This document shows, piece by piece, positions 1-8,098 of a stretch of DNA of 64,000 nucleotides. How positions within the stretch are numbered: position 1 is the stretch's first letter; every line of letters starts with the position of its first letter. The stretch is from positions 1 through 64,000 of the forward strand of contig NZ_JAKIRP010000013.1 of NCBI RefSeq assembly GCF_021646545.1, in the 5' to 3' direction. The notes beneath the pieces are model-generated. The model was not told where the DNA came from and ran no database searches. It was given only the letters and a program-made list of their open reading frames with translations. Source of the stretch: Chitinophaga filiformis. Lineage in GTDB: Bacteria; Bacteroidota; Bacteroidia; Chitinophagales; Chitinophagaceae. The position numbers and the translations under genes were made by a program.

Positions 1-123
1 TTTGCCGCCGACTTCCTTCAGATTCCACCTCGCGGTGGACACCCTTGTCTTGAGCTAGCGATTCCTACTATCAAGGCTCGCGGAGGACTTACACCTCTTA
101 GTTTATGAACATGCCGGGCGCAC
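1..123 (-). mobile_element. 5' end of a group II intron RNA (partial, runs off the left edge)
   Basis: Read on the minus strand, the segment starts with GTGCGCCCGGCATG at 123 and continues through AAGTCCTCCGCGAGCC, GGTAGTAGG-like (here GATAGTAGGAATC), AAGGGTGTCCACCGCGAGG and TGGAATCTGAAGGAAGTC. This order of short conserved blocks is what I recall for the 5' domain I of bacterial group II introns that begin with GTGCG. The intron-encoded reverse transcriptase would lie left of position 1 and is not visible. The junction falls inside a REP-like repeat copy (compare 124-140 with 251-270), and the 5' exon ends in a small hairpin plus TGTGTT. Recognition is from memory of the sequence pattern, not from a covariance search. 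Confidence 0.68.
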
Positions 124-419
124 AACACACGGCACCTACGGAGCCGATTGATGGTTTGTTGAATATGTTTTGTTACCGGTTTGTTGGACCGCCTGGGGTT
201 GCACCCCGCGTTACAAACACACCCCCCGGGGTTGAAAACCCCGCGCTACAAACACACGGCACCTACGGAGCCGATTGATGGTTTGTTGAATATGTTTTGT
301 TACCGGTTTGTTGGACCGCCTGGGGTTGCACCCCGCGTTATAAACACACGGCACCAACGGAGCGGATTGACGGTTTGCTGAATATGTTTTGTTACCGGCA
401 TTCAGCTGAATATGGTTGC
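124..419. repeat. Cluster of REP-like GC-rich repeats
   Basis: About three head-to-tail copies of a unit carrying ACACGGCACCTACGGAGCCG followed by ATTGATGGTTTGTTGAATATG occur near 125-179, 252-306 and 344-399. Two of them are preceded by a short hairpin GGGGTTGCACCCC and the words CGCGTTACAAACAC. The inner CGGC...GCCG arms can also pair. Spacing between copies is 127 and 92 bp. The same unit recurs at 4328-4400 and, diverged, at 35740-36090, so this is a dispersed intergenic repeat family. The overlapping short open frames here are made of this repeat and are not credible genes. Confidence 0.8.
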
Positions 420-1286
420 CTACAGCTCTGTGAGCTTACCATATGTTTCCGGTCTTCTGTCGCGGAAGAACTGCCATACACTTCTTACCTCGTCGATCAT
501 GTCGAGATCGAAAGTGGCGATGAGCAGTTCGTCTTTATCATCAGAGGCACTGGCAAAGATCTGTCCGCGGGGATCAACGAAATAAGATGATCCGTAGAAC
601 TTACCCAGGTTCCAGGGCTTCTCCTCTCCTACTCTGTTGATGCAGCCCATAAAGTATCCATTGGCGGCGGCATGTGCAGGCTGTTCCAGTTTCCACAGAT
701 ACTGGGACAGACCGGCTACTGTGGCAGATGGATTATAAACGATCTCCGCTCCGTTCAGACCAAGTACTCTGGCGCCATCAGGGAAGTGGCGGTCGTAGCA
801 GATGTAGATGCCTATCTTTGCGTACCTGGTCTGGAAGACAGGATACCCCAGGTTGCCCGGTTTGAAGAAGAATTTCTCCCAGAAGCCGGAGGTGTGCGGG
901 ATATGGTTCTTCCGGTATTTCCCCAGGTAAGTACCATCAGCATCGATAACAGCGGCTGTGTTGTATAATACGCCTGCCTGTTCTTTTTCATAGATGGGCA
1001 CGATGATCACCATGCTGTACTTCTTCGCATAGGCAGCGATCCTCTCGGTAGTAGGTCCTGGAACGGTTTCGGCTGACGCATACCATTTAGTATCCTGACC
1101 GGGACAGAAATAAGGGGTGTTGAAGATCTCCTGCAGACAGAGGATCTGCACGCCTTTTTCTCCCGCTTCTTCGATCAGCGGGATATGTTTCTGAAACATG
1201 GCCTCTTTAATCTCGTCGATGGTTCCCTCACCTTCTGTTTTGGGCAAGCTCATTTGAATAAGTCCTGATTTGATAATACGCGACAT
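420..1286 (-). CDS. Nitrilase-superfamily amidohydrolase, probable beta-ureidopropionase
   Basis: A 288-residue carbon-nitrogen hydrolase. The Glu-Lys-Cys triad is visible: E53 in LCLQEIF, K126 in KYRKNHIP and C163 in YICYDRHFPDGAR. The closest families are beta-ureidopropionase and N-carbamoylputrescine amidase, which hydrolyse N-carbamoyl compounds to an amine, CO2 and ammonia. The gene lies 27 bp downstream of the dihydropyrimidinase, in the same direction, in a cluster that also has a class III aminotransferase and a semialdehyde dehydrogenase. That context favours hydrolysis of N-carbamoyl-beta-alanine or N-carbamoyl-beta-aminoisobutyrate. No signal peptide, so cytosolic. It is the last gene of the run before the repeats at the left edge. 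The family is certain; the exact substrate is inferred from the neighbours. Confidence 0.88.
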   Translation of the reverse strand: MSRIIKSGLIQMSLPKTEGEGTIDEIKEAMFQKHIPLIEEAGEKGVQILCLQEIFNTPYFCPGQDTKWYASAETVPGPTTERIAAYAKKYSMVIIVPIYEKEQAGVLYNTAAVIDADGTYLGKYRKNHIPHTSGFWEKFFFKPGNLGYPVFQTRYAKIGIYICYDRHFPDGARVLGLNGAEIVYNPSATVAGLSQYLWKLEQPAHAAANGYFMGCINRVGEEKPWNLGKFYGSSYFVDPRGQIFASASDDKDELLIATFDLDMIDEVRSVWQFFRDRRPETYGKLTEL

Positions 1287-1313
1287 GAGGATCTATTTTA
1301 GGTAATGAATTGT

Positions 1314-2696
1314 TCAGATCTTTCCGCTGACCTTATTACGTTTGATGAATTGCCCGTAGCCTTTGGCTACCAGGCATTCGTTGTTGTCGATCGCTACTTT
1401 TCCTCTTAAGACCACCGTCTTCACTTTACCGGTAAGTTCCCATCCTTCATAAGCGGAGTAGTCTACATTCATGTGATGGGTAGCTGCGCTGATGGTATGT
1501 TTCTCGTGCGGATCCAGGATAATGATATCGGCATCGCTACCAATAGCGATAGTTCCTTTACGGGGGAACATACCGAAGATCTTTGCGGGATTGGTGCAGG
1601 CAACTTCCACGTATTTGTTGAGGGTGATCCTGTTCTTATTTACCCCTTCGCTGAACAGCAGCTCCATTCTGTTTTCAATAGCGGGATGGCCATTGGGGAT
1701 CTTTGAGAAGTTGTTTTCACCCATCAGCTTTTGTTTCCACATAAAGGGGCAATGATCGGTGGCCACAATATTGACAAGTCCCTGGTTGATGCCTGCCCAG
1801 AGCGTTTCCTGGTCTTTTAATTCCCGGAGGGGCGGGCTCATAACCCATTTCGCACTTTCGAAGCCCTGATCATATTTAGACGCATCGAGGGTGAGGTACT
1901 GGATGCAGGTTTCGACGTAGACCTTCTGATTGCGGCGGGTGGCATTGCGAACAGCATTGAGGGCTCCTTCGCAGGTGAGATGGACGATGTATGCCGGGCA
2001 GCCGGTATAATTTGCAATGTCGGTGAAGCGGGCGGAGGCCTCGGCTTCCGTCACTTCCGGTTGAGAGAGGTAGTGATATAGCGGAGATACATTTCCTTCG
2101 GCCAGGTGTTTTGCAACGAGATAGTCGATGACATCGCCGTTAGTAGCGTGTACGGTGACCATCCCACCCTGCTGTCTTACTTCCTGCATTAACGCGGTCA
2201 TTTGCCGGTCGTCGATCATGAGGGCGCCTTTATAGGCCATGAATGTCTTGAAGGAAGTGATCCCTTCCTGTTCCACCATGGTCTTTATTTCAGCTTTGGT
2301 ACCGGGGTTAAAATCGGTCACTGCCATGTGGAAGCTATAGTCGCCTACAGTAGTACCGCGGGCCCTGCTGTTCCATTCATCCAGTGCTTCGCGGAGGGTA
2401 TGTCCTTGTTTCTGCAACACGAAATCGATCACGGTAGTAGTACCGCCAAAGAGGGCGGCCCTGGTGCCTGTTTCGTGCGTATCGCTGGAGAAAGTGCCCA
2501 TAAAAGGCATGTCCAGGTGTACATGCGGATCTATTCCTCCGGGCATGACCAGCATACCGGCAGCATCGATGGTTTGTTCAGCATCAGCGATCAGTTCTTT
2601 ACCGATAGCGGCTACCTGTTCTCCTTCTACCAATATATCCGCCAGGTAATCATCCGTAGCGGTAATGATCCTTCCGTTTTTAATCAGCAGTGACAT
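1314..2696 (-). CDS. hydA: Dihydropyrimidinase (D-hydantoinase)
   Basis: A 460-residue cyclic amidohydrolase that opens 5,6-dihydrouracil or dihydrothymine (and hydantoins) to the N-carbamoyl amino acid. The binuclear metal site is complete: H58 and H60 in GIDPHVHLD, a lysine at 150 in SFKTF that is carboxylated in the family, H183 in TVHATNGD, H239 in YIVHLTCEG and D314 in VATDHCPF. I chose the ATG at 2696 (MSLLIKNGRI), not an upstream extension to 2777, because alignable family sequence starts there. This start lies inside the 3' end of the upstream transporter gene (17-bp overlap), which suggests translational coupling. Downstream is the ureidopropionase. The motif set is canonical and the call is firm. 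Confidence 0.95.
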   Translation of the reverse strand: MSLLIKNGRIITATDDYLADILVEGEQVAAIGKELIADAEQTIDAAGMLVMPGGIDPHVHLDMPFMGTFSSDTHETGTRAALFGGTTTVIDFVLQKQGHTLREALDEWNSRARGTTVGDYSFHMAVTDFNPGTKAEIKTMVEQEGITSFKTFMAYKGALMIDDRQMTALMQEVRQQGGMVTVHATNGDVIDYLVAKHLAEGNVSPLYHYLSQPEVTEAEASARFTDIANYTGCPAYIVHLTCEGALNAVRNATRRNQKVYVETCIQYLTLDASKYDQGFESAKWVMSPPLRELKDQETLWAGINQGLVNIVATDHCPFMWKQKLMGENNFSKIPNGHPAIENRMELLFSEGVNKNRITLNKYVEVACTNPAKIFGMFPRKGTIAIGSDADIIILDPHEKHTISAATHHMNVDYSAYEGWELTGKVKTVVLRGKVAIDNNECLVAKGYGQFIKRNKVSGKI

Positions 2697-4203
2697 AATT
2701 GATTTCGTTGTTTTTTCCGGTAGTGGTAATGATACTATAAGAACGCATGATGAGATAGTAACTGATGCCGGATACAAAGAATCCTACAAACCATGCATAA
2801 CTGTATAATTGGGTGATCCAGCCGGGGACGGCATCCGCTGGTATGAGTCTGATCGTTGTCAGGAAGCCGGGGATGTTAGGTATAATACCCAGCAGCAGGG
2901 CTACTATGGCATAGCGGTTGAAGCCATTGGAGAAACTATAGGCCCCCTGCGGATCGTACAATTCATCCACCACCAGCTGCTGCTTACGGATCAGGTAGTA
3001 ATCGGCGATCATAATGCCACCTACCGGGCCTAATAAGCTCGAGTAACCGACCAGCCAGGTGAAGATGTAGCCGGTAGGATCGGCGACCAATTTCCAGGGG
3101 AAAATGAGAATTCCGATAATACCCGTGATATAACCGCCGGTACGGAAGCTGATCTTTTTAGGCGCGAGGTTGGCAAAGTCGTTCGCGGGGCTGATAATGT
3201 TTGCCGCGATGTTGGTTGCCAGTGTGGAAATAGCCACTGCGATCATAGCAATGCTGACCAGGATCTTGTTATCGAATTTGCCGGCCAGTACTACGGGATC
3301 CCAGATAGTGGTGCCGTAAACGATCGTGGTGGCGGAGGTTACAACAACACCAATGAAAGAGAATAAGGTCATGGACGGGGGCAGCCCTAAGGCCTGCCCT
3401 TTGATCTGTGCCTTCTGGCTGACCGCATAGCGGGTAAAGTCAGGGATATTGAGTGACAGTGTAGCCCAGAAACCTACCATGCCTGTGAGACCGGGAATGA
3501 AGAAAGCCCAGAAGGCAGCGTTGGAGGTGAATTTTGAGGGTTGTGTCAGAATAGGTCCGAGGCCGCCATCGACGGCGTTTACCGCCCAGTACAATAGTGC
3601 CAGTACGGCGATGGGCAGGAAGATGGCTTTGAAGACCAATAGTTTCCGGATGCTTTCTATGCCTAAATAAACGATGTACATGTTGAGCAGCCAGAATAAG
3701 AGGAAGCAGATAGCAGGACCGGTCGCAAGGCCAAAGGACGCCGGGAATACTGGTGGTAAGCCGACAAGACCGGGCATCCACAATTTCAGCATCTGGTAGA
3801 GGGCAAATCCGCCGATCCAGGTCTGGATACCGAACCATCCGCAGGCAACAATTGCGCGCAGCATGGCAGGAATATTGGCGCCCTGGGTGCCGAAGCTGGC
3901 CCGTGCGAAGACCGGGAAGGGAATGCCGTATTTGGCGCCCGCATGACCGTTCAGGATCATGGGAATCAGGACGACGGTGTTGCCGGCGAAGATCGTGAGG
4001 ATGGCCTGCCACCAGTTCATTCCTCCTTCTATCAGGGAACTGGCCAGCATGTAGGTCGGGATGCAGAGGCTCATGCTGATCCAGAGACTGGCGTAGTTCC
4101 AGGTGTTCCAGGTACGACGTGATTCGGGTACAGGGGCCAGGTCCTCGCTGTAAAGCGCGGAGCGGGGAATGTTTTGGTTGATGTTATGGTTTTGGGCGTC
4201 CAT
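2680..4203 (-). CDS. NCS1-family nucleobase/hydantoin:cation symporter
   Basis: A 507-residue, roughly 12-segment inner-membrane transporter of the NCS1 family (Mhp1, uracil, allantoin and cytosine carriers). The start of the family is clear in RTWNTWNYASLWISM, and the substrate-site pattern seen in Mhp1 is present: GWFGIQTW (Trp and Gln four residues apart) and GFWATLSLNIPDFTRY. It overlaps the dihydropyrimidinase start by 17 bp and is followed by it, so the natural reading is uptake of a pyrimidine base, dihydropyrimidine or hydantoin for that enzyme. The N-terminus up to about residue 35 is hydrophilic. Upstream are 223 bp of repeats, which separate it from the aminotransferase gene, so it may start its own transcript. 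Confidence 0.92.
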   Translation of the reverse strand: MDAQNHNINQNIPRSALYSEDLAPVPESRRTWNTWNYASLWISMSLCIPTYMLASSLIEGGMNWWQAILTIFAGNTVVLIPMILNGHAGAKYGIPFPVFARASFGTQGANIPAMLRAIVACGWFGIQTWIGGFALYQMLKLWMPGLVGLPPVFPASFGLATGPAICFLLFWLLNMYIVYLGIESIRKLLVFKAIFLPIAVLALLYWAVNAVDGGLGPILTQPSKFTSNAAFWAFFIPGLTGMVGFWATLSLNIPDFTRYAVSQKAQIKGQALGLPPSMTLFSFIGVVVTSATTIVYGTTIWDPVVLAGKFDNKILVSIAMIAVAISTLATNIAANIISPANDFANLAPKKISFRTGGYITGIIGILIFPWKLVADPTGYIFTWLVGYSSLLGPVGGIMIADYYLIRKQQLVVDELYDPQGAYSFSNGFNRYAIVALLLGIIPNIPGFLTTIRLIPADAVPGWITQLYSYAWFVGFFVSGISYYLIMRSYSIITTTGKNNEINYVTAD

Positions 4204-4230
4204 TATTTTATTTATGTTTTAGCAGATGTT

Positions 4231-4420
4231 GTTTTTGGGGTTGAAACCACCCCAATTATCTCCGTCCGATTATCACAATCCCGAGGTTGAAACCATCCCA
4301 ATTATCGTCGTCCGATTATCACAATCCCGGGGTTGAAACCCCGCGCTACAAACACACGGCACCTACGGAGCCGATTGATGTTTTGTTAGGTATGTTTTGT
4401 TGCGTTTGCGCTTTGTTGTC
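4231..4420. repeat. 46-bp direct repeats plus one REP-like unit
   Basis: GGTTGAAACC recurs at 4239, 4285 and 4331, an exact 46-bp period. The first two units continue with CCAATTATC and GTCCGATTATCACAATCC. The third passes into the REP-like unit also found at the left edge of the window (CGCGCTACAAACACACGG and CCTACGGAGCCGATTGATG). The block lies between the aminotransferase stop and the transporter start and splits the catabolic cluster in two. Confidence 0.8.
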
Positions 4421-4426
4421 CGGTGT

Positions 4427-5779
4427 CTAGAGAACATATTCGTCTGCAATTGAGAGCGCGTCGCTGATCATGGCGAGGCCTTCATCAACCTGTGCTTTTG
4501 TGATACTTAAAGGTGGCGCAATAAATACATAGTTCCAGCGGACAAAAGCATACATTCCTAATTGTTTGAGCCGGGCAGCTACCCGGTTCATTACGGCCAT
4601 TTCCTCCGGTTTGGCGTTGAAGGGCACCATGGGTTCTTTTGTGCCCCGGTTCTTTACGAGCTCTATACATCCCAGCAGGCCCGTGTTGCGGAAATCGCCG
4701 ATGCAGGGATGATGTTGTTTCATGGTCTCTACTTCCTGTTCTATGTAGGCGCCCATGGCGGCGGCGTTCTCGATGAGGTGTTCGTCTTCGTAGATATCCA
4801 GCACTTCCACGCCTGCTGCACAGGCTACGGGATGCGCGGAATAGGTCAATCCCAGCCAGAGTGTTTTATCGTCGAAATGAGCCGCTATTTTATCACTTAC
4901 GATTAAAGCTCCCAGGGGGATGTAGCCGGCAGTAATTCCTTTTGCGGTAGCGATCATATCGGGCACTACGCCATGCAGGTCGCAGGCGAACCATTTGCCT
5001 GTTCTTCCGAAGCCACTCATGACCTCATCGGCGATCAGGAGGATGCCGTATTTGTCGCAGAGGGCCCGGATCTTTTGCAGGTAATCCGGCGGATATTTGA
5101 TACAACCGGAGGAACCGCTTTCACCCTCCATCAGGATGGCAGCTATGGTTTCAGGACCTTCGAACTGGATGACCCTTTCTATGTGGCTGACGCATTCGCG
5201 ACTGCAGGTAGTTATTTCTTTGCCCCACGGACAGCGGTAACAATAGGGATCTTCGACATGTACGATGTTCGGGACCTGCTGGGCATCGTGGGCCAGTTTA
5301 CGGGGATCGCCACCGGCAGTCATGGCAGCGTAGGAAGCACCATGGAAAGCCCGGTAGCGGGCGATGATCTTATGCCGGCCGGTATAGAGGCGGGCCAGTT
5401 TTATGGCGTTCTCTATAGCACTCGCGCCACAGACGGTGAACAAGGTCTTTTTCAGATTGCCGGGGCAGATCTCTGCCAGTTTATGTCCCAGTTTGCCACG
5501 TGCTTCTGTTACGCATCCGGGAGTAACATAGCTGACTTCCTGCATCTGTTTCACGACAGCAGCAGTGACGCGTGGATGACCGTGGCCGATGTTTACATTG
5601 ATCAGTCCTGATGAGAAGTCGATGTAACGTTTGTCGTCATAGTCATAGAGATAGACGCCTGCAGCGTATTTTACGGCAATGGGGGCAATGCCTTTTTGTT
5701 TACTCCATGAGAATAAGGTATAGTCCAGGTTTTCCTGGATAATTTCCTGTGCATGGGATATGATCCCTTTTTCTGACAT
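4427..5779 (-). CDS. Class III PLP-dependent aminotransferase, probably beta-alanine / beta-aminoisobutyrate transaminase
   Basis: A 450-residue fold-type I aminotransferase. The cofactor site is visible: D251 in LLIADEVMSGFGRTGKW and the Schiff-base lysine K280 in IATAKGITAGYIPLG. Residues 176-200 hold four cysteines (180, 183, 192, 196) in a CxxC-x8-CxxxC arrangement, which may bind a metal or form disulfides. The gene follows the semialdehyde dehydrogenase by 28 bp in the same direction. In reductive pyrimidine breakdown the expected step here is transfer of the amino group of beta-alanine or beta-aminoisobutyrate to pyruvate or 2-oxoglutarate, producing malonate or methylmalonate semialdehyde for that dehydrogenase. 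Class is certain; substrate comes from context. Confidence 0.88.
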   Translation of the reverse strand: MSEKGIISHAQEIIQENLDYTLFSWSKQKGIAPIAVKYAAGVYLYDYDDKRYIDFSSGLINVNIGHGHPRVTAAVVKQMQEVSYVTPGCVTEARGKLGHKLAEICPGNLKKTLFTVCGASAIENAIKLARLYTGRHKIIARYRAFHGASYAAMTAGGDPRKLAHDAQQVPNIVHVEDPYCYRCPWGKEITTCSRECVSHIERVIQFEGPETIAAILMEGESGSSGCIKYPPDYLQKIRALCDKYGILLIADEVMSGFGRTGKWFACDLHGVVPDMIATAKGITAGYIPLGALIVSDKIAAHFDDKTLWLGLTYSAHPVACAAGVEVLDIYEDEHLIENAAAMGAYIEQEVETMKQHHPCIGDFRNTGLLGCIELVKNRGTKEPMVPFNAKPEEMAVMNRVAARLKQLGMYAFVRWNYVFIAPPLSITKAQVDEGLAMISDALSIADEYVL

Positions 5780-5807
5780 ACGCGGAAAATTTGTGTGAAC
5801 AATGATG

Positions 5808-7265
5808 CTAACTCATCCAGTTTACGCCTTCTTCGGGATTCCATTTGGTGGTACTCTTCTTTAGCTTCGTCCAGAACTCTATGGAGCTTTTGCCGGTGAT
5901 ATCGCCTACGCCGAATTTGCTTTCGTTCCATCCTCCGAAAGAGAAAGGTTCACGGGGTACAGGGACGCCAACATTCACGCCGATCATGCCAGCGCTGGCC
6001 CTTTCAGCGATGTAACGCGCCATACCTCCGTTCTGCGTGAATACGGAGGCTGCATTGCCGTAAGGATTGGCGTTTTCGATGACCAGGGCTTCATCCACCG
6101 TATTGGTGCGCATGATGCTGATAACGGGACCGAAGATCTCTTCTTTTGCTACCGCCATATCAGCGGTTACATAGTCGATGACCGTCGGGCCGACGTAGGT
6201 GCCGTTTTCCTTACCGCTTACTTTTGCACCGCGGCCGTCAACGAGTATTTTCGCGCCCTGGGCTTCGGCTTCGGTGATATATTTTTCTATTCTTTCTTTC
6301 GATTCTTTGCTAATGACAGCCCCGAGATTTTGTCCGGGGACGATCTTTTTCACCTCTTCACAAACGAGGTCTACGATATGATCTACCTGTCCTACACCTA
6401 TCATTGCGGATGCCGCCATGCAACGTTGTCCGGCGCAACCGCTCATAGATGCGGCCACGTTCTGGGCGGTCATACCGGGTTTGGCGTCTGGTAATACCAC
6501 CAGGTGGTTCTTTGCACCGCCGAGAGCCAGGCAGCGTTTGAGGTTCTGCGTGGCGCGCTGGTAGACAATCTTAGCAACTTTCGTAGAACCTACAAATGAT
6601 ACGGCTTCTATATCGGGGTGATCGCAGATGGCGTTGACTACTTCGCTATCGCCATTGACGATGTTCAGCACACCGTTGGGTAGTCCGGCTTCTTTGAGGA
6701 GACGAGCGAGTACGCCCAGGCTAAGCGGTACTTTTTCGGACGGTTTTATGATCATACAATTGCCCAGGGCGATGGCATTGGGGATGGTCCAATTGGGCAC
6801 CATTGCAGGGAAATTGAAAGGTACGATAGAGGCGACCACTCCCAGTGGTACGTGGGCCGTGCGGCATTCCACGCCCGCGCTTACTTCCAGCACTTCGCCG
6901 GTGATGAGCTGGGGCAATGAGGTGGCGAATTCGGTCAGTTCTATACATTTTTCCACTTCTGCGATGGCCTCGGTCATTGTCTTACCGTTTTCTTCGCTGA
7001 CCAGCTCTGCGAGCTCCTGCAGATATTGTTCCAGCAGATATTTATACCGGAAGAAGACCTGCACCCGTTCTTTGATCGGTGTTTTACTCCAGCCGGGGAA
7101 AGCTGCTTTTGCGGCCTGCACGGCTTCTGCTACGTCTGCCGCAGTGGAGCAAGGCATTTCAGCCAGCAAACTGCCATCTGTGGGAGAAATGACAGGGAGT
7201 GTACGTGGAGATGATACTTCCTTAAAATTACCATTAATGAAATTCCTGACCCTTTCGTATTTCAT
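5808..7265 (-). CDS. mmsA: CoA-acylating malonate/methylmalonate-semialdehyde dehydrogenase
   Basis: A 485-residue aldehyde dehydrogenase of the MMSDH branch. The catalytic cysteine is C282 in GQRCMAAS. The block GGAKNHLVVLPDA, where most aldehyde dehydrogenases carry a catalytic glutamate, has asparagine, as is typical of the CoA-dependent family. IVPFNFPAMVP and FVGSTKV mark the NAD site. It would turn malonate semialdehyde into acetyl-CoA and methylmalonate semialdehyde into propionyl-CoA, using NAD+ and CoA. It is the first gene of the minus-strand run, with an Lrp-type regulator divergent 130 bp away and a clear palindrome between them. Also used in valine and inositol breakdown elsewhere, but those genes are not nearby. 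Confidence 0.93.
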   Translation of the reverse strand: MKYERVRNFINGNFKEVSSPRTLPVISPTDGSLLAEMPCSTAADVAEAVQAAKAAFPGWSKTPIKERVQVFFRYKYLLEQYLQELAELVSEENGKTMTEAIAEVEKCIELTEFATSLPQLITGEVLEVSAGVECRTAHVPLGVVASIVPFNFPAMVPNWTIPNAIALGNCMIIKPSEKVPLSLGVLARLLKEAGLPNGVLNIVNGDSEVVNAICDHPDIEAVSFVGSTKVAKIVYQRATQNLKRCLALGGAKNHLVVLPDAKPGMTAQNVAASMSGCAGQRCMAASAMIGVGQVDHIVDLVCEEVKKIVPGQNLGAVISKESKERIEKYITEAEAQGAKILVDGRGAKVSGKENGTYVGPTVIDYVTADMAVAKEEIFGPVISIMRTNTVDEALVIENANPYGNAASVFTQNGGMARYIAERASAGMIGVNVGVPVPREPFSFGGWNESKFGVGDITGKSSIEFWTKLKKSTTKWNPEEGVNWMS

Positions 7266-7330
7266 TGCCTTGGGGAGTTTGGGTTATGAATGCATTTTTT
7301 ATACGATACCCTTAATTTACTGAAAAAAAT

Positions 7331-7347
7331 GTACATTTAGTATGTAC
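7331..7347. promoter_or_regulatory. Perfect palindrome between mmsA and the Lrp gene, candidate operator
   Basis: GTACAT, a 5-bp spacer TTAGT, then ATGTAC gives perfect 6-bp arms; further matches (AA before, TT after) flank one mismatch on each side. It lies 66 bp from the mmsA start and 48 bp from the regulator start. Lrp/AsnC proteins bind such short interrupted dyads in divergent promoter regions, so this is the probable binding site. The binding itself is inference. Confidence 0.6.
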
Positions 7348-7394
7348 TTTCTGACATTTCTGCAAATACCTTTAACTCCTATATTCTAAGAGAA

Positions 7395-7880
7395 ATGGGA
7401 AAAACTAAATCCACTGACAAGCTTCCCCTGGACGATCTTGATTTCTCTATCTTAACCTATCTGCAACAGGATGGCAGGGTTTCTTTTACTGTTATTGCGG
7501 AGAAGCTGAATGTGTCTATCGGGACTGTGCGGACCCGGTTTAACCGGCTGATTGAGGACGGGACGATCAGTATTGTGGGGCGGGTTGATCCGGAGAAGGT
7601 GGGGTTCAGGTCTTATGCGCATATTGCTGTGTATGTCAGACCGGCGACATTAAAGGAGGCAGTGGCGAAGAAGATATCCGTCCTGCCTGAGGTAAGTTTT
7701 CTGGCAATGACGTCCGGAGCGTATGACCTTGAAGTGAATGTAATGTGCAGGGATAATGATCATTTACTTTCGTTTGTAGATCTGTTGTCGACGTTTGACG
7801 GGGTATATCAGACGAATACGACGATCTACTTTAAGGTGTATAAGTATGCACAGCCGGATCTGATGTTGCTGAAGCGGTGA
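7395..7880 (+). CDS. Lrp/AsnC-family transcriptional regulator
   Basis: A 161-residue protein with an N-terminal winged helix-turn-helix (about residues 12-60: LDDLDFSILTYLQQDGR... VIAEKLNVSIGTVRTRF) and a C-terminal ligand-binding RAM-type alpha/beta domain (about 72-155). Such proteins form dimers to octamers that respond to amino acids or related metabolites. It is transcribed away from mmsA, sharing a 129-bp intergenic region with an interrupted palindrome. Beta-alanine, beta-aminoisobutyrate or a pyrimidine breakdown product would be a sensible effector for controlling the catabolic cluster, but that is inference from position. Confidence 0.92.
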   Translation: MGKTKSTDKLPLDDLDFSILTYLQQDGRVSFTVIAEKLNVSIGTVRTRFNRLIEDGTISIVGRVDPEKVGFRSYAHIAVYVRPATLKEAVAKKISVLPEVSFLAMTSGAYDLEVNVMCRDNDHLLSFVDLLSTFDGVYQTNTTIYFKVYKYAQPDLMLLKR

Positions 7881-8098
7881 GTGTACACCAATCAATAAGC
7901 TGAAACTCCCAAGATCCCTTACAGAAAGCTCCTACCGGCCGACTCTTTGTTTAGTAACAGCAGGAAAGCATTTACAGGGAGATCGTCGCTGACACAACAG
8001 ACATAGTCGCTGCCCTTAATGTATCACCTTTTTATCTACCGGTAATTACTCTCCTTTTAGTGGTTGCTATCTGAGAACTTCAATTTACTATTTCACTC

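Noticed and set aside
181..590. Two overlapping plus-strand frames at the left edge
   Set aside because: They are made of the REP-like repeat and the reverse strand of the amidase gene; no start signal or family resemblance.
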